Shown here piece by piece: positions 5,547 to 12,794 of a stretch of 15,188 bases of DNA; within the stretch, counting starts at the first letter, position 1, and the number at the start of each line of letters is the position of its first letter. The stretch comes from Holophagaceae bacterium (lineage in GTDB: Bacteria > Acidobacteriota > Holophagae > Holophagales > Holophagaceae): positions 5,082-20,269 of the forward strand of contig PMJK01000048.1 in NCBI GenBank assembly GCA_003158505.1. Reading direction: 5' to 3'. The position numbers and the translations under genes are program-made. The notes beneath the pieces are model-generated. The model saw only the letters and a program-made list of their open reading frames with translations. It made no database searches and had not been told where the DNA came from.

Positions 5547-7310
5547 ATGTCACTCCTCCGCCCAGACCTAGCCGATCTGCCCGCCTATCAACGGCCGGCC
5601 GAATCTCGGACCGGCCTGCGCCTGCACATGAACGAGGCGCCTGCGGATTGGTCCGAGGCTTCCCGGGAAGCCCTGCTGGCCAGGCTGCGCTACCTGCCCT
5701 TTCACCAGTACCCCGAGCGCCAGGGTGAACTCAGCGAGCGCCTGCGGAAACGTCTGGGCGCGCCCGAGGGCGGCCTGCTGCTGGGCCCCTCTTCCGGCGC
5801 CCTGCTGGACCTGGTGGCCATGGCGGGCCTGAGCGCCAACGACACGGTCGCCATCCCCGATCCGGGGTTCAGCCTCTATCCGCTCCTGGTGCGGAGGCAC
5901 GGCGGGCGCGTCCGGCTGGTGCCTCAGGGCACGGGATTCCCACTGGAGCCCTGGTTTGAAGCGCTGGATTGCCGCCAACTCTGGCTCACGCTCCCCAACA
6001 ATCCGACGGGTGCCTGGATTCCACCCGAGGCGCTGGAGCCCCTGCTGGCCGCCGCTGCCGTCCGGCCGGAACCGCCCCTGGTGGTGCTCGACGAGGCCTA
6101 TGCTGAATTCGGCTCGGCCACCCACCGCCTGGCCGTGGACCGCTACCCAAACGTGGTACTGCTGCGCACCTTCAGCAAGGCCCTGGCCTCGGCCGCCTGG
6201 CGCATCGGCTACCTGCTGGGCGATCCGGCCCTGGTCTCGAAACTCGCCACGCTCCAGCTGCCCTACTCCCTCCCGGCGGCCAGCCTGGAAGCGCTGGATG
6301 TGGCCCTGGATTACGCAGCCGAGTTCGAGGCGGCTGTACGCGCCGTGCCCGAGCGGCGCGACCGCCTGTCCGCCTCGCTGTCGGCCCACCAGGTGGCGCC
6401 CAGCGCCGCCAACTTCCTCCACATCTCGCCCGATCCCTCGAAGACTCTGGAGACTGCGGGCATGAAGGCCCGCCGCCTCCCCGGCGTTGATGCGGCCCGC
6501 GTCACGCTTCCCTCCGAGGCAGACACTACCCGCGTGGCCGCGGCCCTTGGAGTGGCGCTTCCCGCCCCCGTGGCCCGGCAGCGACGGCGGCTGCTGGTCC
6601 TGGATATCGATGGCGTGCTCATCGATGCGGACCGCAGCTTCATGGAGGCCGTGGCCCGCGCCCTGGCCGAGCTGCGCCCCGCCCTGCCCTGGTCCGACGA
6701 GGCCTTCCGGGCCTTCAAGCGCCTGGGCGGGTTCAATAACGACTTCAGGCTCACCTCCGGCGCCCTGGCCCTGGCGGAAGCCTATGGTGACGTGGATCTC
6801 CAACCGGTGATCGAGGGCACAAAAGGCCATGGGTTCCCGCACCTCGAGGCCCGCATCCAGGCGCTCGAACCCGCGGCGCAGGAGGTGGTCCAGAAGCACT
6901 ATGCCGAGACCATCCAACTGGAGCGGCCGCTGGTGACGCTGGAGGAGCTCCGATCGACGGGGCGGGATTTGGCGGTCCTGACCGGACGGCCACCGGAGGA
7001 GCTCGTCCTGGCCTGGCGCGTGCTGGGCTTCGAACTCCCCGCGGTCTGCGACGCCGCGCCCCACCTCCGCAAGCCCGAGCCCGCCGGACTCCTTCAGTTG
7101 GTGGACGCCTTCCGCGCCGAGGAGGTCCTGTTCGTGGGAGACACCATCGACGATGCCAGATGCCTGCGCGCCGCCGCTGGCCTGCGCCCCGAGCTCGAAT
7201 GGCGATTCGCGGCCGTGGGCCCGGACCGCCTCCGCTTCGCCTCGCAAGGGGACGCCGAATCCGCGAGCCTTCGCGACCTTCTGCCAATGTTGAACCAGGA
7301 GTTGCCATGA
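5547..7310 (+). CDS. hisC: Bifunctional histidinol-phosphate aminotransferase / HAD phosphatase fusion
   Basis: Residues 1-338 are a PLP fold-type I aminotransferase of HisC type: LHMNEAP (26-32), YPERQGEL (55-62), LPNNPTG (149-155), VLDEAYAEF (180-188) with D182 and Y185, TFSKALASAAWRIGY (208-222) with the PLP lysine K211, and SAANFLHI near the end. It converts imidazole-acetol phosphate plus glutamate to histidinol phosphate. Residues about 348-587 are a HAD hydrolase with every motif: DIDGVL (353-358) with D353 and D355, VLTGRP (477-482) with T479, RKPEP (508-512) with K509, and VGDTIDD (530-536) with D532 and D536. A helical cap is inserted between motifs I and II (about 365-460). It is twice normal HisC length and uninterrupted. 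No other histidinol-phosphate phosphatase is seen in this otherwise complete operon, so that role for the HAD half is a strong inference. The ATG has no clear ribosome-binding site. Its stop overlaps the hisB start (ATGA). Confidence 0.93.
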   Translation: MSLLRPDLADLPAYQRPAESRTGLRLHMNEAPADWSEASREALLARLRYLPFHQYPERQGELSERLRKRLGAPEGGLLLGPSSGALLDLVAMAGLSANDTVAIPDPGFSLYPLLVRRHGGRVRLVPQGTGFPLEPWFEALDCRQLWLTLPNNPTGAWIPPEALEPLLAAAAVRPEPPLVVLDEAYAEFGSATHRLAVDRYPNVVLLRTFSKALASAAWRIGYLLGDPALVSKLATLQLPYSLPAASLEALDVALDYAAEFEAAVRAVPERRDRLSASLSAHQVAPSAANFLHISPDPSKTLETAGMKARRLPGVDAARVTLPSEADTTRVAAALGVALPAPVARQRRRLLVLDIDGVLIDADRSFMEAVARALAELRPALPWSDEAFRAFKRLGGFNNDFRLTSGALALAEAYGDVDLQPVIEGTKGHGFPHLEARIQALEPAAQEVVQKHYAETIQLERPLVTLEELRSTGRDLAVLTGRPPEELVLAWRVLGFELPAVCDAAPHLRKPEPAGLLQLVDAFRAEEVLFVGDTIDDARCLRAAAGLRPELEWRFAAVGPDRLRFASQGDAESASLRDLLPMLNQELP

Positions 7311-7891
7311 GGACCGCCACCCTCCACCGCGCCACCGCTGAAACGGAAGTGAGGCTGACCCTTCACCTCGACGGGGGCGAAGCCCGCATCCACACCGGCC
7401 TTGGCTATTTCGACCACATGCTGATGCAGCTGGCCAGGCACGGCGGCTTCGGGCTCATCATCGAGGCCAAGGGTGACCTGCCCGTGGACAGCCACCACCT
7501 CGTGGAGGATGTGGGGCTCTGCCTGGGCGACGCCCTCAAGGAGGCCCTGGGCGACCGCTCTGGCCTGGCCCGCTTCTCCCATGCCTACGTGCCGTTGGAC
7601 GAGGCCCTGGCCCGGGTGGTCGTGGATCTCTCCGGCCGTCCCTGGTGCGAGTTCCATGCGGACCTGCCACCCATCATCCTGGGCGACGGTTTCCAGGTGG
7701 AGATGGTCCGGGAATTCTTCGTCGCCCTGGCCATGCGCGGAGGCCTCGCCATCCACGCCGACCTGTTGCGCGGCGTGAACAATCACCACAAGGTCGAGGC
7801 TCTGTTCAAGGCCCTGGCCCGAGCGCTCCGCCAGGCCACGCGCATCGAGGGCGGCGGCATCCCCTCCACCAAAGGGACCCTGTCCGCATGA
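7307..7891 (+). CDS. hisB: Imidazoleglycerol-phosphate dehydratase
   Basis: HisB removes water from imidazole glycerol phosphate to give imidazole-acetol phosphate, using manganese. The 194-aa protein is the stand-alone dehydratase without the N-terminal phosphatase of enterobacterial HisB. Family marks are GYFDHML (33-39), the first metal site DSHHLVED (HHxxE type), SGRPW, LLRGVNNHHKVEALFKALARAL containing the second HHxxE site, and IPSTKGTL at the C-terminus. ATG 7307 is chosen over longer in-frame starts because it overlaps the upstream stop as ATGA and has AGGAG at 7297-7301. The next gene, hisH, overlaps in the same ATGA manner. Confidence 0.97.
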   Translation: MRTATLHRATAETEVRLTLHLDGGEARIHTGLGYFDHMLMQLARHGGFGLIIEAKGDLPVDSHHLVEDVGLCLGDALKEALGDRSGLARFSHAYVPLDEALARVVVDLSGRPWCEFHADLPPIILGDGFQVEMVREFFVALAMRGGLAIHADLLRGVNNHHKVEALFKALARALRQATRIEGGGIPSTKGTLSA

Positions 7892-8529
7892 GTTCCGCAC
7901 CCATCACCCTCATCGATTACGACGCCGGCAACCTGGCCTCGCTGGAAGGCGCCCTGGACCGCCTGGGGCTGGCCCACCAGCGGGCTGCGACGCCCGATCA
8001 GGCTGCGCTGACGGGGCCCGTCGTGCTGCCGGGGGTGGGGCATTTCGAGGCTGCGCGGAATTCGCTGCGGGAGCGGGGCTGGTGGCTCGCCCTGTCGAGC
8101 CTGGCGGCGGAAGGCCGCCCCATCCTGGGCATCTGCCTCGGTCTCCAGCTGCTCGCCGAGGGCAGTGAAGAGGCCCCCAGGGCCTCCGGCCTGGGGCTCA
8201 TCCCGGGCATCTCGCGGCGTCTGGGGCCGGGTGTCAAAGTGCCCCACATGGGGTGGAGCCGGGTCCGCCAACTGCGTCCCCACCCGGCCCTTCCGGACCC
8301 CGACGGTGGGTGGCTCTACTTCGTCCACAGCTATGCCCTCGCACCCACGGTAGAAACCATCTATCTGGCTGATCACGGCCGTCCCTTCGCAGCCATTGAA
8401 GCCCGGGGCACTGTCCTGGGCTTCCAACCCCATCCCGAGAAATCCGGGGCTGCGGGCTTGCTCCTGCTGAAGTCCGCCCTGGCCTGGATGGGTGCGTCGA
8501 CCCCCGAACCGGAGGCGCCATGCAACTGA
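7888..8529 (+). CDS. hisH: Imidazole glycerol phosphate synthase, glutaminase subunit
   Basis: HisH hydrolyses glutamine and passes ammonia to HisF. The 213-aa class I glutamine amidotransferase shows IDYDAGNL (9-16), LPGVGHF (47-53), GICLGLQLL (81-89) with nucleophile C83, VPHMGW (118-123) at the oxyanion region, YFVHSYA (144-150), and GFQPHPEKS (178-186) with H182 and E184, completing the triad. The length is normal apart from a short Pro/Glu-rich tail (STPEPEAPCN) that is the part overlapping hisA. ATG 7888 overlaps the hisB stop as ATGA, with a weak AGGGA about ten bases upstream. It is separated from hisF by hisA, the common bacterial order. Confidence 0.97.
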   Translation: MSSAPITLIDYDAGNLASLEGALDRLGLAHQRAATPDQAALTGPVVLPGVGHFEAARNSLRERGWWLALSSLAAEGRPILGICLGLQLLAEGSEEAPRASGLGLIPGISRRLGPGVKVPHMGWSRVRQLRPHPALPDPDGGWLYFVHSYALAPTVETIYLADHGRPFAAIEARGTVLGFQPHPEKSGAAGLLLLKSALAWMGASTPEPEAPCN

Positions 8530-9233
8530 TTCCCAGCCTGGACTTGATGCAGGGCCGCCTGGTGCGGCTGCGGCACGGCGACCCCCAGCAGGCCACGTTC
8601 TACGACCTGGAACCGGAGGACTGGATCGGGAGCCTGGCGGAGGCGGGAGCCCGGCGCATCCACCTCGTGGATCTGGACGGCGCCTTCGGTCGCCCCCGGC
8701 AGGGACGGTTCACCGCATTCCCTTCGCAGTTCCCGGAGATCCGCTTCCAGGTGGGGGGAGGGCTGCGTGACCGCGGCGCCATCGAGGAAGTCCTGGACCT
8801 GGGCTTCGATGCGGTGGTGGGCACCCTCGCCGTGGAGCAGCCCTCCGCTCTCAAGGGCCTGTCCGGCCACCATGTCATCGCCGCCCTCGACCTCAAGGGG
8901 GATCGCATCGTCACCCATGGCTGGCAGGCCCCCAGCACCAGTGCCTCCACGGAGGTCTTCGAGGCCCTGAAAAACCTCGGTTTCGACCGCGCCCTCGTGA
9001 CCGATGTGAGCCGGGACGGAACCCTGGCAGGACCTGGCATCGAGGCCGCCACCTGGGTGGCCCACCAGGGCTTCCTGGTGCAGGCCTCTGGCGGCATCAA
9101 GGAACTGGCCGATATGCAGCCGCTCTCGGAGGTCCCCGGCATCGTGGGAGCCATCAGCGGCAAGGCCCTCATGGAAGGCTTCATCCTGCTGGACAATCCC
9201 CTCACGCGTGACGCGCTGGCTGGAGTCGACTGA
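8520..9233 (+). CDS. hisA: ProFAR isomerase (HisA)
   Basis: HisA is a (beta/alpha)8 barrel that performs the Amadori rearrangement of ProFAR to PRFAR. The 237-aa length is typical. It begins LIPSLDLMQGRLVRL, where D8 is the general acid/base Asp; the usual wording here is IPAIDL, so PSLDL is a mild variant. The half-barrel partner Asp is D124 in AALDLKG. Phosphate-binding and loop marks are QVGGGLRD (77-84), VTDVSRDGTLAG (160-171), ASGGIK (189-194) and GAISGKAL (210-217). GWQ (134-136) is also a HisA hallmark that helps separate it from HisF. ATG 8520 has GGAGG four bases upstream and overlaps hisH by 10 nt. The stop overlaps the hisF start by one base (TGATG). Confidence 0.96.
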   Translation: MQLIPSLDLMQGRLVRLRHGDPQQATFYDLEPEDWIGSLAEAGARRIHLVDLDGAFGRPRQGRFTAFPSQFPEIRFQVGGGLRDRGAIEEVLDLGFDAVVGTLAVEQPSALKGLSGHHVIAALDLKGDRIVTHGWQAPSTSASTEVFEALKNLGFDRALVTDVSRDGTLAGPGIEAATWVAHQGFLVQASGGIKELADMQPLSEVPGIVGAISGKALMEGFILLDNPLTRDALAGVD

Positions 9234-9985
9234 TGCCCGCCAAGCGCATCATCCCCTGCCTGGACGTGAAACAGGGCCGCGTCGTGAAGGGCGTCCAGTT
9301 CAAAGAGCTCCGTGACCTCGGGCATCCTGCGGAGCTGGCCCGCCGCTACGACGCCGAGGGCGCGGACGAACTCGTCTTCCTCGACATCACCGCCTCGCTG
9401 GAAAATCGCGGCACCCGGGAAGCATGGGTGCGAGAGGTGGCCCACGAACTGAGCATCCCCTTCACCGTGGGCGGCGGCGTCTCCAGTGTGGCCGATGCCC
9501 GCAGCCTCCTCCGGGCCGGGGCCGACAAGGTGGGCGTGAACACCGCCGCCTCCCTGCGGCCTGCTCTGGTCACGGAACTGGCCGATGCCTTCGGCCGCCA
9601 GTGCGTGGTGGCGGCCGTGGACGTGAAGCGCGATGCCAACCTGGGTTGGCGCGTCTATCTCAAGGGGGGCACCGAGCCCACGGACCGGTCGGCCATGGAC
9701 TGGCTCTGGGAGCTGAACGAGCTGGGTGCCGGCGAGATCCTGCTAACGTCCATGGACCGCGACGGCACCGGCGACGGGTTCGACGTGCAGCTGCTGGAGA
9801 AGGCTTCTCAACTCCCCATCCCGCTCATCGCCTCCGGCGGCGCGGGGCTCGAGATCCACTTCCTGGAGGCCCTGGAGCACGGTGCCGACGCCGTGCTGGC
9901 CGCGACGCTCTTCCACGAGGGCATCCTTCCCATCCCCCGTCTCAAGGCCTACCTGGCCCAGAACGATATTTCCGTGCGGATCTGA
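9233..9985 (+). CDS. hisF: Imidazole glycerol phosphate synthase, cyclase subunit
   Basis: HisF uses ammonia from HisH to convert PRFAR to imidazole glycerol phosphate and AICAR. The 250-aa barrel opens with RIIPCLDVKQGRVVKG, giving D11, and VAAVDVKR gives D130, the two catalytic Asps at their canonical numbers. TVGGGVSS (78-85), DKVGVNTAA (98-106), LLTSMDRDGTGDGFD and ASGGAG are the remaining phosphate-site and loop motifs. ATG 9233 shares a base with the hisA stop (TGATG), and one base separates its stop from the hisI start, so translation is probably coupled through this stretch. Confidence 0.97.
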   Translation: MPAKRIIPCLDVKQGRVVKGVQFKELRDLGHPAELARRYDAEGADELVFLDITASLENRGTREAWVREVAHELSIPFTVGGGVSSVADARSLLRAGADKVGVNTAASLRPALVTELADAFGRQCVVAAVDVKRDANLGWRVYLKGGTEPTDRSAMDWLWELNELGAGEILLTSMDRDGTGDGFDVQLLEKASQLPIPLIASGGAGLEIHFLEALEHGADAVLAATLFHEGILPIPRLKAYLAQNDISVRI

Positions 9986-9986
9986 T

Positions 9987-10634
9987 ATGGACATCGACAG
10001 CCTCACCTTCGGCCCCGACGGCCTCATTCCCGGCATCGTGCAGGACCGCGCGGGCGCGGTGCGCATGGTGGCCTGGCTCAACCGCGACGCGCTCCTGCGC
10101 ACCCTTGACACCGGGTTCGTCACCTTCTGGAGCCGCTCCCGCCAGGCCCTGTGGACCAAGGGCGAGACCAGCGGCAACCGCCTGAGGCTCGTCCAGATCC
10201 GACCGGACTGCGATGCGGATGCCCTGCTCATCCTCGCGGAGCCCGAAGGCCCCAGCTGCCACCGGGGCACCGAAACCTGCTTCGATCCCAGCCTGGAGGG
10301 CCCATCCGGCGTGGCCCCCTGGCCTTCCACCCTGCCCTGGCTGGGGCGGCTGGAAGCCCTGCTGAAGGCGCGGAAGGCCAGCGCTGATCCCACCGGCAGC
10401 TACACCCAGAAGCTCTTCGCCCAGGGCGTGGACCGCATCGCCAAGAAGGTCGTCGAGGAAGCCGGCGAAGTGATCCTCGCCGCGAAGAACGAGGACCGGG
10501 AAGCCTTCGTGGGCGAAGCTGCCGACCTGCTCTTCCACCTGGAGATGCTCCTGGTGGACCGCGGTGCGAGCCTGCTTGACGTGGTGGCCGTGCTGCACCA
10601 CCGGCATGCCGATCGCACCGGAGGGCCAGCCTGA
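9987..10634 (+). CDS. hisIE: Bifunctional PR-AMP cyclohydrolase / PR-ATP pyrophosphatase
   Basis: Residues 1-115 are HisI, which opens the purine ring of PR-AMP; residues about 118-208 are HisE, which hydrolyses PR-ATP to PR-AMP. HisI marks are WSRSRQALWTKGETSGN (48-64), DCDADALL (74-81) with metal Asps 74, 76 and 78, and C91 and C98 in PSCHRGTETCF, with C75 completing the zinc site. HisE marks are GSYTQKLF (137-144), KKVVEEAGEVILAAK (153-167) and EAADLLFHLEMLL (177-189), carrying the MazG-like acidic metal ligands. The fused order I-E is common in bacteria. ATG 9987 comes one base after the hisF stop; an upstream in-frame start would intrude on hisF. Its stop shares a base with the hisZ start. 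Confidence 0.96.
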   Translation: MDIDSLTFGPDGLIPGIVQDRAGAVRMVAWLNRDALLRTLDTGFVTFWSRSRQALWTKGETSGNRLRLVQIRPDCDADALLILAEPEGPSCHRGTETCFDPSLEGPSGVAPWPSTLPWLGRLEALLKARKASADPTGSYTQKLFAQGVDRIAKKVVEEAGEVILAAKNEDREAFVGEAADLLFHLEMLLVDRGASLLDVVAVLHHRHADRTGGPA

Positions 10635-11602
10635 TGCCCGTTCGCACGCCCCACTTCCCGGACCTGCTCTTCGGACCCGCCGCCCGGCTCCGCAAATGGG
10701 AGGGCGCTCTCATGGGCCTGCTCGAGGACCACGGCTACCGTGAGTTGCACCCCTCGCTGGTGTTGCGTGAATCCCTGCCCGACGGCACTCTGCGCTTCTT
10801 CGACGGCGACGAGCTGGTGGCCCTGCGCTGGGATTTCACCGTGGCCCTGGCCGGCCTGCTGGCCCGGGGTTTCCCCACGCCACCCGCCCGCGTGGCCTAT
10901 GCGGGGGCTGTGTTCCGACGTCCCGTGCAGCCCTGGGAAGCGGTGGAACGCTTCGAAGTGGGCTGTGAGCGCATCCAGCCGGAGGGTGAGCCTTCGGCCG
11001 AGGCCGATCTGGAACTGGCCCGTCTACTCATGGCCATTCCCGGCGTCCTCGGGCTGAAGAGCGCCATCCTCCATCTGGGCCACGCCGCCCTCGTGCGCCG
11101 CCCCCTCGAAGCGGAAGGCCTCTTCGGGGATCTGGCAGACGCCGTCGTGGCGGCCCTCTCCCGCCGCGCGCCCCATCGCGTCAAAGAGGCCCTGGACGGC
11201 CATCCCTCCGCGGGGCGATTGACGGCCCACGCCGAGGCGCTGCTGTCCGAACTCAATGGCCCGACCACCCTGGAGGCCCTCCAGGCCAGCCCCTACGCGG
11301 ACCTGTTGAAGGACGAGCGGGACCACATGGACCGCGCCCTGAAGGCTCTGCTGCCCATCCTCCCCCCCAACCTGGAACTGCGCGTCGATCTCGCGGATGT
11401 GGCGGGCCTGGGCTTCTATACGGGTCCGACGCTGCGTCTCTGGGCCCCGGGCGCCCAGCAGGAACTGGCCGCCGGGGGCCGCTACGACCGCCTCTTCCCT
11501 GGCCTGGGCCGCCCCTGGCAGGCCGCGGGTTTCTGCGTGCGCCTGTCCCGCCTCCTCGACCTGGCCGACACCCGGCCTGATCTCTTTGAGTCACCCCAAT
11601 GA
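10634..11602 (+). CDS. hisZ: ATP phosphoribosyltransferase regulatory subunit (HisRS paralog)
   Basis: HisZ is a catalytically dead paralog of histidyl-tRNA synthetase that pairs with short-form HisG to make the active, histidine-sensitive first enzyme. The 322-aa protein has only the class II catalytic-core fold; there is no anticodon-binding domain, which separates it from true HisRS (about 420 aa or more). Core traces are ALRWDFTVALAGLLA (63-77), a motif 2-like stretch ARVAYAGAVFRRP then ERFEVGCERI (85-114), and GFYTGPTLRLW and AAGGRYDRLFPGLG (260-293). The next gene is a short HisG, as expected for this pair. The ATG shares a base with the hisIE stop (TGATG), and the end overlaps hisG as ATGA. 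Confidence 0.93.
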   Translation: MPVRTPHFPDLLFGPAARLRKWEGALMGLLEDHGYRELHPSLVLRESLPDGTLRFFDGDELVALRWDFTVALAGLLARGFPTPPARVAYAGAVFRRPVQPWEAVERFEVGCERIQPEGEPSAEADLELARLLMAIPGVLGLKSAILHLGHAALVRRPLEAEGLFGDLADAVVAALSRRAPHRVKEALDGHPSAGRLTAHAEALLSELNGPTTLEALQASPYADLLKDERDHMDRALKALLPILPPNLELRVDLADVAGLGFYTGPTLRLWAPGAQQELAAGGRYDRLFPGLGRPWQAAGFCVRLSRLLDLADTRPDLFESPQ

Positions 11603-12249
11603 GCCACCGGACCCTCCTCATCGCCTTCCCCAAGGGCCGCCTCGGGGATGAACTGGTCCCGAAGCTCGCCGGAACCCCCCTGGCCCTGGATGCCGAAGCC
11701 CTGAAATCCCGGGTGCTGCGCATCCCCACCGCCACGCCCAACGTGGCGGCCCTGCTGCTCAAGGGCGCGGACCTGCCCCGCTACGTAGCCGCAGGCGTGG
11801 CGCAGCTGGGCATCGTGGGCTCGGACACGCTGGACGAAATGGACATGGACCTGCTGGAGCTGGCGGATCTGGGCTTCGGCGCCTGCCGCCTGTCGCTCTG
11901 CGCCCAAGAAGGCGTCACACTGGAGGCGCTCCGCGCCAAACCGCACCTGCGCCTGGCCACCAAGTTCCCCAAGGCCACCGAGGCGTGGCTCGGCCGGGAG
12001 GGCCTCACCGCCGAACTGGTGCCCCTCAGCAGCAGCGCGGAACTGGCTCCCCTGCTGGGTCTGGCGGACGCCATCGTGGACCTGGTGCAGACCGGCGGAA
12101 CGCTGAAAGCCCATGGCCTGGTGGAGACCGCGGTGCTGGGCCGCTCCTCCGCCCGCCTCGTCGCCGCCCGCGGCGCCTACCTCAGCGAACCCGGACGCAT
12201 CCGGCCCCTGGCGGACCTGCTGCTCGGGGCACTGAAGGCCAGAGTCTAG
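11599..12249 (+). CDS. hisG: ATP phosphoribosyltransferase, short form (HisG-S)
   Basis: HisG catalyses the first committed step, condensing ATP and PRPP. At 216 aa it is the short form lacking the C-terminal histidine-binding domain, so it should need HisZ for activity and feedback. Family marks are AFPKGRL (9-15), DLPRYVAAGVAQLGIVGSD (58-76), LRLATKFPK (117-125), SSSAELAPLLGLADAI (144-159) and the PRPP-binding loop DLVQTGGTLKAHGL (161-174). ATG 11599 overlaps the hisZ stop as ATGA. This is the last gene of the operon, whereas hisG is often the first in other bacteria. It converges on a gene on the other strand only 12 bp away, with no intrinsic terminator seen. Confidence 0.97.
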   Translation: MSHRTLLIAFPKGRLGDELVPKLAGTPLALDAEALKSRVLRIPTATPNVAALLLKGADLPRYVAAGVAQLGIVGSDTLDEMDMDLLELADLGFGACRLSLCAQEGVTLEALRAKPHLRLATKFPKATEAWLGREGLTAELVPLSSSAELAPLLGLADAIVDLVQTGGTLKAHGLVETAVLGRSSARLVAARGAYLSEPGRIRPLADLLLGALKARV

Positions 12250-12261
12250 ACCGGGTCCGGG

Positions 12262-12768
12262 TCATCCGGATGTGCCGGGGCTGATGCTGAGAATCTCCAG
12301 GCGCATCTTTCCTGCCGGTCGCCGCCACACGACTTCATCGCCGATCCCGGCGTTCAACAGGGCCTCCCCAAGCGGTGAGACCCAGCTGACCTTGCCCAGG
12401 GATGGATCGACTTCGTCTTCCCCGACGAGGGTGTAAGTCTCGACCACGCCAGCCTCGTCGAGCACCTCTACGGTGGCCCCGAAATGGACCCGGTCCCTTG
12501 GCTTGCCATCGGATGCGATCAGGACGGCCCAGTTCAGCCGCTCCTGGTAGTACCGCAAGTCACGCTGGACGATGGCCAGGTCCTGAGGATTGGCGAGCTT
12601 GCCCTCCTCCAGCAGCTGGCTGAGGCGGGTCGCCAGGTCTGCCTTCAGGTCCTGCAATTGCCGAAGTCCGGCGGGCGTCACGTAGTTCGTGTGGGGGCTC
12701 TGCGGCCGGTCGGGCAAATCCTCAGGGCGCCCTGTATCATCCGGATCCTTGATGAAAGCTCGATTCAC
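12262..12768 (-). CDS. GreA/GreB-family transcription factor lacking the acidic tip
   Basis: The 168-aa protein starts MNRAFIKDPDD, then a Pro-rich segment with PQSPHTNYVTPAGL (23-36), a predicted antiparallel coiled coil at about 35-85, and a C-terminal Gre domain (VHFGATVEVLD, VGEDEVDPS, ISWVSPL-like GKVSWVSPLGEALL, and GDEVVWRRPAG). Canonical GreA/GreB insert the coil into the RNA polymerase secondary channel and use an Asp and a Glu in a DRSENAEY-like tip to trigger RNA cleavage. Here the tip region reads GKLANPQDLAIV, the coil is roughly nine residues shorter, and the acidic pair is absent, so transcript cleavage is doubtful; a Gfh1- or Rnk-like regulatory role is possible. The start is GTG at 12768, supported by the N-terminal wording rather than by a strong ribosome-binding site. 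It lies 26 nt downstream of mqnC. Confidence 0.85.
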   Translation of the reverse strand: MNRAFIKDPDDTGRPEDLPDRPQSPHTNYVTPAGLRQLQDLKADLATRLSQLLEEGKLANPQDLAIVQRDLRYYQERLNWAVLIASDGKPRDRVHFGATVEVLDEAGVVETYTLVGEDEVDPSLGKVSWVSPLGEALLNAGIGDEVVWRRPAGKMRLEILSISPGTSG

Positions 12769-12794
12769 GGGTTCGCCCAGGGTTCGCCAGCGGA

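Noticed and set aside
5568..7247. 559-codon open frame on the minus strand opposite hisC-HAD
   Set aside because: It is the antisense shadow of a GC-rich, strongly supported gene; the product is low-complexity Gly/Gln/Arg-rich with no recognisable domain or start context. The same applies to minus-strand frames at 2630-3508, 3348-4058, 4283-5272, 7094-7900 and 8600-9445, and to plus-strand 12957-13793 opposite mqnC.
7160..7306. 49-codon upstream extension of hisB
   Set aside because: It would lie wholly inside the HAD domain; the product lacks similarity to HisB there, and ATG 7307 has AGGAG and an ATGA junction.
7645..7887. Upstream extension of hisH through the hisB gene
   Set aside because: The residues are Arg/Pro-rich shadow sequence; HisH normally starts a few residues before IDYDAGN, which matches ATG 7888.
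10634..11602. True histidyl-tRNA synthetase
   Set aside because: Too short, lacks the anticodon-binding domain, and sits with a short HisG in the his operon, so HisZ is the better call.
12250..12300. Possible bidirectional terminator between hisG and the Gre-like gene
   Set aside because: Several CCGG repeats could form only 4-bp stems and no T-tract follows; nothing here meets an intrinsic terminator pattern.
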